From positions 44,098,771 through 44,162,770 of the forward strand of contig CM042088.1 of the NCBI GenBank assembly GCA_023512835.1: a stretch of 64,000 nt of DNA. The letters run 5' to 3'. Below are positions 1 to 10,439 of the stretch, in pieces (the stretch's first letter is position 1; each line of letters starts with the position of its first letter). The notes below the pieces were generated by a model. That model was given only the letters and a program-made list of their open reading frames with translations, made no database searches and was not told where the DNA came from. The DNA is from Taxillus chinensis. Its lineage: Eukaryota; Streptophyta; Magnoliopsida; Santalales; Loranthaceae. The position numbers were made by a program, and so were the translations under genes.

Positions 1-480
1 ACGCCACCCCACCCCCAAAACAACAACTACAAAAAAAGAAGAAGAAAGCTTATCCATGAAATTTTATATTTAAAAGAATAACTAGCAAAAAAGGTATCAC
101 GGTTTGGTAAGATATCCGGTTTGAATCCCATAAAAGACAATAAAATCATGTAGAAACTTTAAGCTTTGATATTTTTTTTATTTTTCTTCTTTACTAACAA
201 CTAAGCTTCTGTTTAGTATGGAAGATTATTTTAAAAATAGTGTGTTATTTAATTTAATAATATATATTTAAATATATTTTTTAATAATAATAATTTTTAA
301 AATTTTTTTTAATTATTTTATTTTTGAATTTAATTTTAATTTTATCGAAAGGTTCAAATATTTTTTAAAATTTTTATTTTATTATTTGTACTAATTAAAT
401 ATTATTTTGTAAAAAAATATTAAAAATTAGTTTTAAAAAATACACATACTTTTCGTTCAAAATACAATTTAATATTCACA
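1..480. other. AT-rich intergenic DNA
   Basis: No gene is visible. The stretch is AT-rich with many short poly-A/T runs. A short tRNA-like B-box resemblance (ggtttgaatccc near 118-129) has no cloverleaf around it. Confidence 0.6.
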
Positions 481-960
481 TTACAAAATACTACACAAAT
501 CAACATCCACCACGTAGTTTCCATACGCCGGCACCACCGTCTTCACCACCCCCTGCCGAATCTTCTCCCTTAACCCCTCCTCCCAAACCACATATACCCA
601 GATTGTCTCTTCACCGTTTGGTGTGCCATTTTGCAGAACGCTCTTGCTCTCTTCTTGTTCTTGTTCTTCTTCTTGTTCTTGTTCTTGTTCTTGTTCTTCT
701 TCTTTTTCTTCTTCAGCGCCACACCGCCACCCTCCTCCTCCGACGAGTGATTCTTCAACGCAGCCGCGAGTTGACTTCCCCCTAGCTCTGTTGCATGTAC
801 AAATCGAGGTGGGATTCGACCAGCTGTTTGTTCCTTCCGACCCACCTCCGTCCCCTCCAACGCTGCCGCCCACAAATGCCGACGGAATAAGGCTTATCGG
901 TTTGGTATTGACTTCGCGTTTTTGTGCGAGAAAAGTGTATGTTAAAAATATGAATTTCAC
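481..960 (-). pseudogene. possible gene fragment with Glu-rich tract
   Basis: A minus-strand frame is open through this stretch but has no ATG. It encodes an acidic Glu/Gln repeat written by a (CTTGTT)n-type microsatellite on the plus strand (about 652-712). A more ordinary tail follows, containing VVKTVVPAYGNYV and ending at the stop at 481-483. The tail faintly resembles a helix of the exocyst EXO70 C-terminus; this is from memory only. The microsatellite may have shifted frame, because another minus frame (570-875) is also open upstream. It could instead be chance coding in a promoter region. Confidence 0.25.
652..712. repeat. (CTTGTT/CTTCTT)n microsatellite
   Basis: Imperfect CTTGTT and CTTCTT hexamer repeats are seen directly. 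They produce Glu/Gln-rich or Lys/Asn-rich frames on the minus strand and Leu/Val- or Ser/Cys-rich frames on the plus strand. Confidence 0.8.
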
Positions 961-1597
961 TTGAACGCAAGGCTTTCTACTTTCTAGGTGGCTATGTAGA
1001 TGACAAACTCATATTTTGATGAGATAAAAATATATGATTTTTTTTAAGTGTGGTGTGTTTGTATCAGGAAAGGTGGAGATTCAATTTTATTACTTTATTT
1101 TAAATTAAAATTTTGGGTTTGCTAAATATGCTCCTTAGTTACTTCTTTGTTGATCAAATCATCATTATTGCTTAAATCTCGATACTTAAATTTATTCAAA
1201 GTCCTTACTTTATATTGCAGAAACATCACTGCATTTGTATCTGTGCTCCTTTTGAGCTGCGCTATTGTATTTATGCCCTTTGCGCACTCCTTTGTGTCTG
1301 TGTGTTTTTTTTTTCTAATAAAGTTTCTTATTTATTAAAAAAAATTTGTATCTATTTGTCACAGAGATTTATCTTTGAAATTGATTTGATCTTCGAGAAT
1401 TCCAATATCCATTCTATTAATATATCTTAAATACATCAATTGAAATCTTGATTTAATTTTCATATTTCTAAATTTATCGTCACATAGATTTAATTGAAAT
1501 ATTGTCAGGCGATTGTCATATGAACTTGTCGCATGTTATATAGGAGCTCCAATATTTTTTAACTGCACTTTTGCAGCAGAAGTGGCCTTCATTTGTT

Positions 1598-1810
1598 ATG
1601 TCTAATGCTTCAAGGGGTCCAGAGGCTTCATCGGAGGACAATATATTAGGACCGGATTACTTTGGTTTTTGTACAAGTGAAATTGAAGCGCTTTTATCAC
1701 AAGATGAGGATTTTTTGCCTTTCATGTCCCCAACTTCCAACTTACCTACAATGCATGGGAAGAGAAAACATAAGGATGGAGCTGCATGCTCTTTTAGGGT
1801 TAAAATTTAA
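1598..1810 (+). pseudogene. truncated copy of the NET-domain gene first coding exon
   Basis: This is a near-identical copy of the exon beginning at 4974. It has the same acceptor-like cttttgcagcag just upstream and the same ATG context. It breaks after the codons for FRVK and runs into unrelated AT-rich sequence with a stop at 1808-1810, so at most 70 residues are encoded and the NET domain is absent. Differences from the intact exon are few: TCG/TCA and TTA/TTG are synonymous, and one Arg/Ile change is near the end. It is most likely non-functional. Confidence 0.85.
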
Positions 1811-2393
1811 ATATAAAGCATACTGACTCATTTTATTTTAAAAATTTAACCTCTTTAGTAAATATGTTTTATAAAAACAAGTTAAATTTTAAAATGTCAT
1901 CTAAATTTTATTTTTAAATTTTATTATATATATACTTTTTTAAAATAACTTTATTTTTAAAAATAATAATATCCTCCTAACAAAATTTGAAATGTTGTTT
2001 ATTTTATTATATTTAGTGAAAAAACTAAAAAGTAATAAAATTATTCGTATAATATATATAATTTTTTTTCATGAATTTTATATATTATTTTTTAATATAT
2101 ATTAAAAAATATTATTAATTTTCTATAATTATTAAATTATATATAAAATTTTTAATAATATTTATTAAATTATTAAATACATCGTAATATTTATTTCATT
2201 TCATATTAAATTATAAAAATTATTATTAAATAAAAAAATAAAAAATAGTTGGGTATACGATGTAGTGCACTTAAGCTGAAACTGTGCCAGAAACTGTGAA
2301 GGAAGCACCACAACACAACTCTCTTGGCTACCCCACGAGACGCTCTCAGTCTCTCTGCTTGCGAAGCCTGAAGCTCTGCTTTTAGGGAACAAC

Positions 2394-2468
2394 ATGAGAA
2401 CAACACCCCAAAAACGTCGTCAGGCAATCACACACAATCAACCGCGGAACCGTCCTTGTAATGACAAG
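2394..2468 (+). pseudogene. orphan duplicate of gene 2 exon 1
   Basis: This is a copy of the 25-codon first exon at 10440-10514, starting MRTTPQKRRQ and ending in a phase-0 GT donor. About 110 bp of matching upstream sequence is also present. The rest of gene 2 is absent from this copy. The next acceptor in frame downstream is that of the NET gene (NAGNAG at 4950-4955), which is also phase 0. A spliced chimera is therefore possible; otherwise the exon is a relic. Confidence 0.75.
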
Positions 2469-3536
2469 GTTCCTTTGTTCTTCCTTGTCTCCACCACCCC
2501 ACCCCTTTTGAGTTATGATTATGCTATTCTTTTCTTCTTCTTCTTCTGATCAATCGCTCTTATTGTAGTGTTTATTTATTTTAAAATTTAAAATTTTTGT
2601 TGGACCATTATGTGCCTTCCCCTCTTGATTTAATGGCTTAAAAGGTTACATTATTTGGGATTCGTGTAATCATTAATTTACTTTCTTTATGATGTGTGCT
2701 TTTGAAATGGGTTTGCTTCTGTTCTATTTGTGCCCTTTCCAATTTTGTTGGTCTGGGGATTTGATAAGAGTAATTTGGGAAAGAATAGAATTTAATGAGA
2801 AGAAAGATAGGAAAGAAGCTTTCATATATATTTCCTGATTAAATTCATTACAGCAAACAACTAACAACATAATGGAAATAATTAGGCATAAAATTAGGTG
2901 CATGATTAGATACACGTTCTGCAAAATAAACTGCACAAAAGGAGATAAACTGCAAGAAAATAGTGGGCTGAAACCCACTATCGGAAGGACATTAATCCCA
3001 CGTTAATTATTAACCACCCACACACGTTCTGCCTGCTTCTCCACTATTTCAGGGACCTGGTGTACGTGGGAACGTATCAGGATTCCAAGCTTCAGATTTG
3101 AGTGATTGTAAAATGACAAGTTTATTTTGTTCTAGAATGCTGCTTCTTTAATCAGCTACGTTTTTTTTTTTGTAAGTCTGCAATTTTGAACCTACATGTG
3201 ACCTTCCCTCAGTGTTTCATCTTTAGAGGTTTTTTTGTAACTGTCTGAAAATATGACTGTCGATTCACGCCGATTTGTTTTTTTTTTTTTTTTTAAACTT
3301 TTTTTTCCTTCTCCTAACGTGAAATTTTCTATGATAACCAGTTCTTTTTCTTTTTTTTGCTGGTCTTCAATCTTCATTTTTCCACTATGTTGTGTTCCTC
3401 CTTTTTGATTATATGGGTTTTGGATTCCCTTATAATATATTTTTTAACTCTAAAAACCATTTCATATAACTTGTAACTTGTTTGCATATTGTTTTCTGAA
3501 TTTTTTATTAGAGTAACAAAAATGTGTTTTAAATAT

Positions 3537-4590
3537 ACAGTTTCTCTCCCGTGAATGTATCCGAGTTTGGGGAACCACATATATCTTGGTGTTTGTCTAT
3601 TTTTGATCTCATGAAATTTGTGTCCACATATATAGATTTTTACAAACGGGTATCAATGCCAAGCTTGATTGAACATGAGAATAATGATGAGTTCAAGTTC
3701 ATTTCTTACAAAATTCGATGTCGTGAAGTTCAACAGATCTGGAAATTTTGGGGCGTGGCAACAGAGGGTAAAGGATCTATTTGTGCGATAGGGATTGGAG
3801 AAAGCATTGAAGAAAAAACCAGGGGTCATGTTGGATGACGACTTGGAAACACTCCAATTGAAGGCGGTTAGTACTATTCGGGTGGGTGTGTTGGGGGAGT
3901 TAAGTTTTGTATCACATGATTGTTGATTAATCACCTGGCCGATGTTTGGTATAAACTTGAGACCAAGTATATGTCAAAGTCATTGACAAATAAATTATTC
4001 CTAAAGCAAAAATTGTTTCGATTTAAGATACTCAAGGGCTCCGATCTTATTCAACATATTAAAACGTTCAATCGGATTATCAATGATCTACTAAGAATTG
4101 ACGTCAAATTTAACGAAAAGACCAGGTGTTGATGTTGCTTTGTTCTCTACTAGGTTCAATGGGGACTCTTGTTACAACTCTACTTTGGGGGGGAAGAAAC
4201 CTAAAATTAGAAGAAGTCACAACAAAGGATGTTTCAGTGAAGGATTGGCCGGTGGAAAAAGGGAGAGTAACGTGCGAAGAACGGAAAGAGAAAAAACACA
4301 AGCGTGTGGGATGTTGAGGACAAAGAAACGCCGAGTGAAAGGTGTTACTAATGCCATGAAACAAGACACTTTAAGAAAGACTGTTCTAATGGAATAAACA
4401 TGGGGGAAAGGGAACAGGGGAATATAATTGGATCTTCGAGATCGAGAAAACATTGCAGAGGAATCGGAGCTGTGATGATATGCTAGATTTCAACGAACGT
4501 AGATCACGTGGAAGATTCTTGGATTTTGGATTCAGCATGTTCTTTTCACATGACGCATCATATAATTGATTTAGGGGTGGCTGTAACGTT
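3537..4590 (+). mobile_element. truncated Copia retrotransposon fragment, copy 1
   Basis: A partial LTR end is followed by a degenerate tRNA-Met-type primer binding site at 3648-3660 (gggtatcaatgcc). Then comes a Copia gag (UBN2-type) frame with KSLTNKLFLKQKL at about 3976-4014, a broken zinc knuckle near 4346-4382, and a protease start WILDSACSFHMT near 4520-4555. Several frameshifts are present. The fragment ends at the duplication junction at 4620. It lacks integrase, reverse transcriptase and the 3' LTR, so it is dead. Confidence 0.82.
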
Positions 4591-4973
4591 TCAAATCTGA
4601 TTTAAACCCCTGTTTATATTTTTCTGTGCTCCTTTTGAGCTGCGCTATTGTATTTATGCCCTTTGCGCACTCCTTTGTGTGTGTGTGTTTTCTAATAAAG
4701 TTTCTTATTTATTAAAAAAATTTGTATCTATTTGTCACAGAGATTTATCTTTGAAATTGATTTGATCTTCGAGAATTCCAATATCCATACTATTAATATA
4801 TCTTAAATACATCAATTGAAATCTTGATTTAATTTTCATATTTCTAAATTTATCGTCACATAGATTTAATTGAAATATTGTCAGGCGATTGTCATATGAA
4901 CTTGTCGCATGTTATATAGGAGCTCCAATATTTTTTAACTGCACTTTTGCAGCAGAAGTGGCCTTCATTTGTT

Positions 4974-7900
4974 ATGTCTAATGCTTCAAGGGGTCCAGAG
5001 GCTTCATCAGAGGACAATATATTAGGACCGGATTACTTTGGTTTTTGTACAAGTGAAATTGAAGCGCTTTTGTCACAAGATGAGGATTTTTTGCCTTTCA
5101 TGTCCCCAACTTCCAACTTACCTACAATGCATGGGAAGATAAAACATAAGGATGGAGCTGCATGCTCTTTTAGGGTTAAAGGAGGAGGTAGTTCTAGCTC
5201 TTTGTTTAGTAATGCCATTGGATCAAGCCTATCAGATTTCAAAAGACAAATGTTGATGGGAATTCTGAAGCAGAATGTGTTTTCTCTCTCACAAGCAGTT
5301 GATGAGGTAGATTTGGATTTATTTTTCCCTTCCATTTTCTGCTCATCCATATTTGCAAATGAGATAAAATGGAGTTGTGCATCATAAATTGCCATAAATT
5401 TAAGATTAAGTGATTGAGAATTCATGATTGGTGATGTTGCTGTGAAAATAGAAGCCTTAAGTCACCTACCATATGGTCCATTCTTTTAGAGCTGGCATTG
5501 ATTTAAATTTTGTCCTGTTTTGCTCCATCTTGACATGTTAAATGAGTATATTTTGTGTCATAAATTGTCAGATATATCTGTAAGGTCTCTATGATGAATG
5601 TTATGTACCCAATTGGACCATTATAATTAAACCTGTGATGTTTCTTAATGTTACACTAAAATTTTAAATACATGAGCTTGATTACAGGTGCGTTTAACAT
5701 GGGTTTTCCTGTTGGTCATGTTGATAGCAAAGAAGATAATTGGTAAAAGATAGAGAAAAGAGAGACCTTTTTTTTTAAACATTGAATCAAGTATACACAT
5801 ATATAGAAATTGATTGATTGATTTATTTTAATCAGAAACATATATAGGGAATGATTACACGTTCCCTACTCCAACACCCTCTTAACATAATGAGTTAATG
5901 GTCTAAGTGCAATATAATAATTCCAACAGTAATAATTTTGGTCTTTCATGCAAGACTTGTCCTAGAAATTATATTTGCATTTATTCTCATTGGTTCTCTA
6001 TGGATATGACACTAATATACTTATCACAGTAGTAATGAGTTCTTGTAATTGTTACTGTAGAATGATATAATCACTATCTATAACGGACATTAAATCTTAG
6101 CTGAATACAATCTAAATGCAGAATATAGATCCTGTTATAGCTATTCGTTGGATAGAGACGCATCTTCAAGACAAAAAGTGTCAGTCAAGTGATTCAACTC
6201 CAGCATTTGATGCTGATGCAGGGAATCTTCCCTGTAAAAAGATTAAGACATCATTTTCCTCCTCGTCTGACATGCCTGCCCATGATAATCATTTGGATTA
6301 TAAATCCCACGAAGAGGTCTGTATTTTATTAAATTATGTAGTGATGTATTTTTAGAATTAGATCTCATTGTTCTTTCCATTTTTCATCATTGATGTTGTC
6401 TTTGGTGTAAAGTCTGGTTTAAAGTTATCGAACCTCCTCTGCAAAGCTTGTGAAGGAGAACAAGTCTGGTTTCTGCCATATTTGTGAATTTTAACCTTGA
6501 ATAAATTTACCCAAGCCTGACCATTTGAAGCCTCACACCTCATTTCTAACAAATTCCCAACCAGAAACATTGACTTTACTGGAATTTTATCAAAAACTGA
6601 AAATCTATTCATTTTTTGTACATAAAGAACACAAATAGTCCCTTATGGCTAGCAAGAGACTGTAATAATATTGAAGGATGATGCCCCCACGGGGTAGTAC
6701 AGTTGGTTGAGGTGGGCCTAGTTTTAAAGCTAGGAAATTTGGAGGAGCCTAAGATCTCCGGTTCAAACCTCACCCTGCGCATAAAACCCGGGGTTCTTTA
6801 TCTGGGCATGGGGGCGTGTAAGGGGCTCATGCACCCGAGGTTTGGTCTCATCCAGGAGTCGGTCGGCTGCTGGCGTGGGGTTTTCCTCGGTTATCAAAAA
6901 AAAAAAATAATAATATTGAGGGATGAAGGATCAACAATCAAAGCTAATGACTCACCAAAGCTTGTGTGAAGAACAAGAAGGCCAATTATACTAAACCATT
7001 ATCAGAACGCTCTGGAAATTTCTCGAATACTGGTATAAACAAATATTACCCTGAATTTGTATAAACAAACATATCCCTAGTAACTAGTAAGCACTACATA
7101 ATCCATAGCCTGGTAATGCTGTTTAGCTTTCCTTTGGAGCTGCCTGTGTTTCCTATTTTTTTTTTGTTAGCTATTGGACTAAAACATACGCGAATAATTT
7201 GATTGTCAAACAGGGGGAGCCACTTCTGGACTCAGGCATGCCAAGAGAGAAAGAAAAAGATGTAAGAGTAAAAATTTTCCGTTTTTGAATTAGTTCATTG
7301 GCCCAGGAATATTAGGGTGGCGTTTCAGTGATATAGACAGTACTCAGTATGAAGGCTTTGCTTGTTTTCCCCCATCTTGTTGCCTTCTCAGGTTAATGAT
7401 GATTTGCGATTCCTTCAAGAGCATGATGCTTCACTAGTTGAGGAGATTAAGAAGAAGCATTATGATGAACTTTACGCAATTGTAAATTTCTTAATTTTCT
7501 TCCTTTTGATGATTAATTATTGCTGACAATTTTATTATGTTTCCTTATTTAACTTGGGTTTGAATTCGCATTGCATTTTGATATTGAATTTGCATTTGGT
7601 TTTTCAAATTGTTTATATAAACCATAGTTCTTAAAAGTTCAGGTGCACCCAGAGCTTTGTGCATGCTTTATAAGTGCATAATGGATAATATTTTATATGT
7701 ACATCGCATCTATTTAATAATTTATTTATAATAGAAAAACAAGTATTCTAATAAGTATAACTGCTAATATTATTATTGAGATTAGGATTAATTTCTTATA
7801 TATTTTATTTTATTCTCACTCAAAAATATCAAAACAGTGTTGTTTTGCTTCTAAAAAACTAGAAGAAAAAAAATCTGGAGCTTCAAATATATTAGGTGCA

Positions 7901-8831
7901 AAAAAAGCACACCAAAGTGTGCGCCTAATCTTCTTTGCTGAGCCTTTCTAAGGTGAGGTGCATTTGTTGCGCCTTGGGCCTATGCGTGCTTTTAGCAACT
8001 ATGATATAAATTGGACTGAACTTCGGTTTTCTGTTTTTCATCCAGCTTGATCATATGGAGCTGCATCTTGAAAAACAGCTTGATACTATCATGTCCACTT
8101 GCAGGTATGTTGTGTTTTGTGAATACTATTGACCTAGTGAAACAGAAATATGTGGTTATTGGTTATTACTAATTGATTTTTCTCTGCTTGGTGGATCTAA
8201 TTGAATTCCTGGAATATTTTATATGCTGCTCTACATGGATATTGGCTATAATGGATCTAGTCACATTTTCAATAATATAATATTTGTAAAAAGGTATTCT
8301 ATTACCTCTAGGAAGAGTTTGCATATAAGGCATTTCTAGTAAGGCCACATACTCGGAGGTAAATTGACTGTACTGTAAACAGAACACCCAGCTTTCGAGT
8401 TGCAATTGAGCAAACAATTTGAACACTTGTCTTCGCTTTTAATTTTTTCTTTCTTTCCGTGGTGTCATTTCCTGGTGTCATTACCCAGAAAACTGAATTT
8501 TCAGGCCAATGACTCATGTGGAAAAGCACAAGCTTCAGAGCTTGATCTCTAAGCTTCATCCAAAGGACCTTCAACGCGTTGTTGAGATCCTAGAAAATTG
8601 GAAGCATGCAGCACACTCTTGCAATAATTTGCACGTTGATCTGGAAAAAGTGGTAACACTTGTTATTTTTAGGTGCCTTCGATAGCCTGTTTTGGATATG
8701 CACTAGTCCTTTCAGTTTTACACCCCCTTGCTCGCTTCTTGCCTCTTTTTTGGGTGTAGGATAACGTAACTCTGTGGAGAGTGCACAATTATGTTGAAGC
8801 TTTTGGAAGTGCTAGGAAACATCCAGTGTAG
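4974..8831 (+). CDS. NET-domain protein without bromodomain
   Basis: Seven coding exons: 4974-5306, 6122-6316, 7214-7261, 7392-7481, 8046-8104, 8505-8652 and 8760-8831, giving 314 residues. The C-terminal region, about residues 244-307, matches the NET (extra-terminal) domain of BET/GTE proteins: PMTHVEK, then KLHPKDLQRVVEIL, then VDLEKVDNVTLWRVHNYV. NET domains bind short basic/hydrophobic peptides of chromatin regulators. No bromodomain is seen. The N-terminal half is Ser/Asp-rich with a basic KKIKT cluster, suggesting a nuclear protein. The exon opens in frame upstream of the ATG to a tandem acceptor (NAGNAG) at 4950-4955, so a 5' exon probably exists. The original 5' flank was displaced by the tandem duplication. 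The exact family member is not recognised. Confidence 0.85.
6682..6908 (+). mobile_element. tRNA-derived SINE
   Basis: The element lies in NET gene intron 2. It has an A-box-like tagtacagttggttgagg near 6697-6714 and a B-box ggttcaaacctc about 45 bases downstream. A short body and an A-rich 3' tail follow. It is flanked by an 18-bp target-site duplication at 6664-6681 and 6909-6926 that differs at one base. These are hallmarks of a RNA polymerase III-transcribed SINE inserted by LINE machinery. The family is not identified. Confidence 0.88.
7622..8003. mobile_element. MITE-like element with terminal inverted repeats
   Basis: The element lies in NET gene intron 4. Its ends are catagttcttaaaag (from 7623) and, on the other strand, catagttgctaaaag (from 8003), matching at 13 of 15 bases. 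Flanking atataaa at 7615-7621 and 8004-8010 looks like a 7-bp target-site duplication. No transposase is encoded. GCGCCT-type motifs occur near the right end. The superfamily is uncertain. Confidence 0.65.
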
Positions 8832-9880
8832 CCCATCCTTGAGAAAGCACTGACATTACTACTGTTACCAAATGTGAATCTACCTTGTGTGGGCCAAATT
8901 TCATTGTGCGTGGTTGATTCAAGAAAGCAGATGTCGGTATGGGCGGTGGTGCCATGGTGGGATAGGTGACCTCCAAAACCAAACATGTTTATGCATCTGG
9001 TATGCAATAACTGAAATTTTTTGCTCTGAATGCCGAATATATTGTTACACTGAATATTTTGATTATATTGCCGCACTGAATGAATACCCATATTGTTGTT
9101 AAAGTCATTATGATCACCACTCGGGCATATCCAACATGTTGGACATATCATTTGCTTACTAAGCCATCTTGCTTATTTGGCTTTGTTATTTTGGATGGAT
9201 GCAAATCAGAGATTCATATTTCAACTTTGTCATGGGAAACGCCCTTGGTACACCAAACACACACCGACTGTGAGTAAAAATAAATAAAGTAAAAGTTAAA
9301 TGGCTCGCGGGACTTGTCTGGATATTTAATATACACAGCAAATGGTTTTTAAAGTGTTTTATTAACAAACCAAAAGTTGAATATCAAAAGCGCAAGTTCA
9401 CGAATCCAATTTTAAACCATAAAACATCATACATATTAACCTGTAAGTCGTATCTTTTATATTATTTCACAGGTTGACAGGAAGATTGTGAAATACGATC
9501 TTAAAATCACAAGTTGAAGGGGTTGAATTAAAATTGCAAGTTTGGATGAAGTTGGATGACGCGATTAAACAACGAGTGGGTTCATGATTCATATGCCATG
9601 CCACTTAAACCGCTCAAACAAGTGGGAACGTGGGGAACTTACAAATTGGACGGTTCAGATTAGATGGATTAAGTGAAAAAGGCCACATATCCTTCTCTCC
9701 TACGCTGCACGCGCGACGTGACATTCTCGTGATATTTTAAAGCATTTTTAACTTTTAGCTAAAAATAACACTTTAATTTTATATAATATTTTATTTTATT
9801 TTATCTCATTTATTTATTATACTTATTTAAAAATATGTATGTATCAAATAAAATACAAAAATTTACGATTTTTTTTTAAA
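8832..9880. other. NET gene 3' flank and spacer
   Basis: This is presumably the 3' UTR followed by intergenic DNA. No coding region is supported. Short open frames on both strands have no recognisable motif. Confidence 0.5.
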
Positions 9881-10439
9881 AAAATTTAAATATAAAGCAT
9901 ACTGACTCATTTTATTTTAAAAATTTAACCTCTTTAGTAAATATGTTTTATAAAAACAAGTTAAATTTTAAAATGTCATCTAAATTTTATTATATATATA
10001 CTTTTTTAAAATAACTTTATTTTTAAAAATAATAATATCCTCCTAATAAAATTTAAAATGTTGTTTATTTTATTATATTTAGTGAAAAAAACTAAAAAAA
10101 TAATAAAATTATTCGTACAATATATATAATTTTTTTCATGAATTTTATATAATATTTTTTAATATATATTAAAAAATATTATTAATTTTTTATAATTATT
10201 AAATTATATATAAAAAATAATATTTATTAATATTAAATACATCGTTATATTTATTTTATTTCATATTAAATTATAAAAATTATTATTAAATAAAAAATAA
10301 AAAATAATTGGGTATAGATGTAGTGCACTTAAGCTGAAACTGTGAAGGAAGCACCACAACACAACTCTCTTGGCTACCCCACGAGACGCTCTCAGTCTCT
10401 CTGCTTGCGAAGCCTGAAGCTCTGCTTTTAGGGAACAAC

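Larger units (their letters stand above)
1241..4620. repeat. segmental duplication, copy 1 (internally deleted)
   Basis: Positions 1241-1804 match 4624-5180 and positions 1802-4620 match 9881-13030, with only scattered substitutions and small indels. The two blocks lie in the same order as in copy 2, but about 4.7 kb (equivalent to 5181-9880) is missing between them. The deletion junction at 1802-1804 has AAA present at both parental ends. The block carries the NET gene 5' exon, the promoter and first exon of gene 2, part of gene 2 intron 1, and a Copia fragment. Confidence 0.92.

Noticed and set aside
90..140. tRNA-like B-box (ggtttgaatccc)
   Set aside because: No acceptor stem, anticodon arm or A-box at the proper distance was found.
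8789..9151. 120-codon minus-strand frame after the NET gene
   Set aside because: It overlaps the terminal NET exon and 3' flank, and has no recognisable motif.
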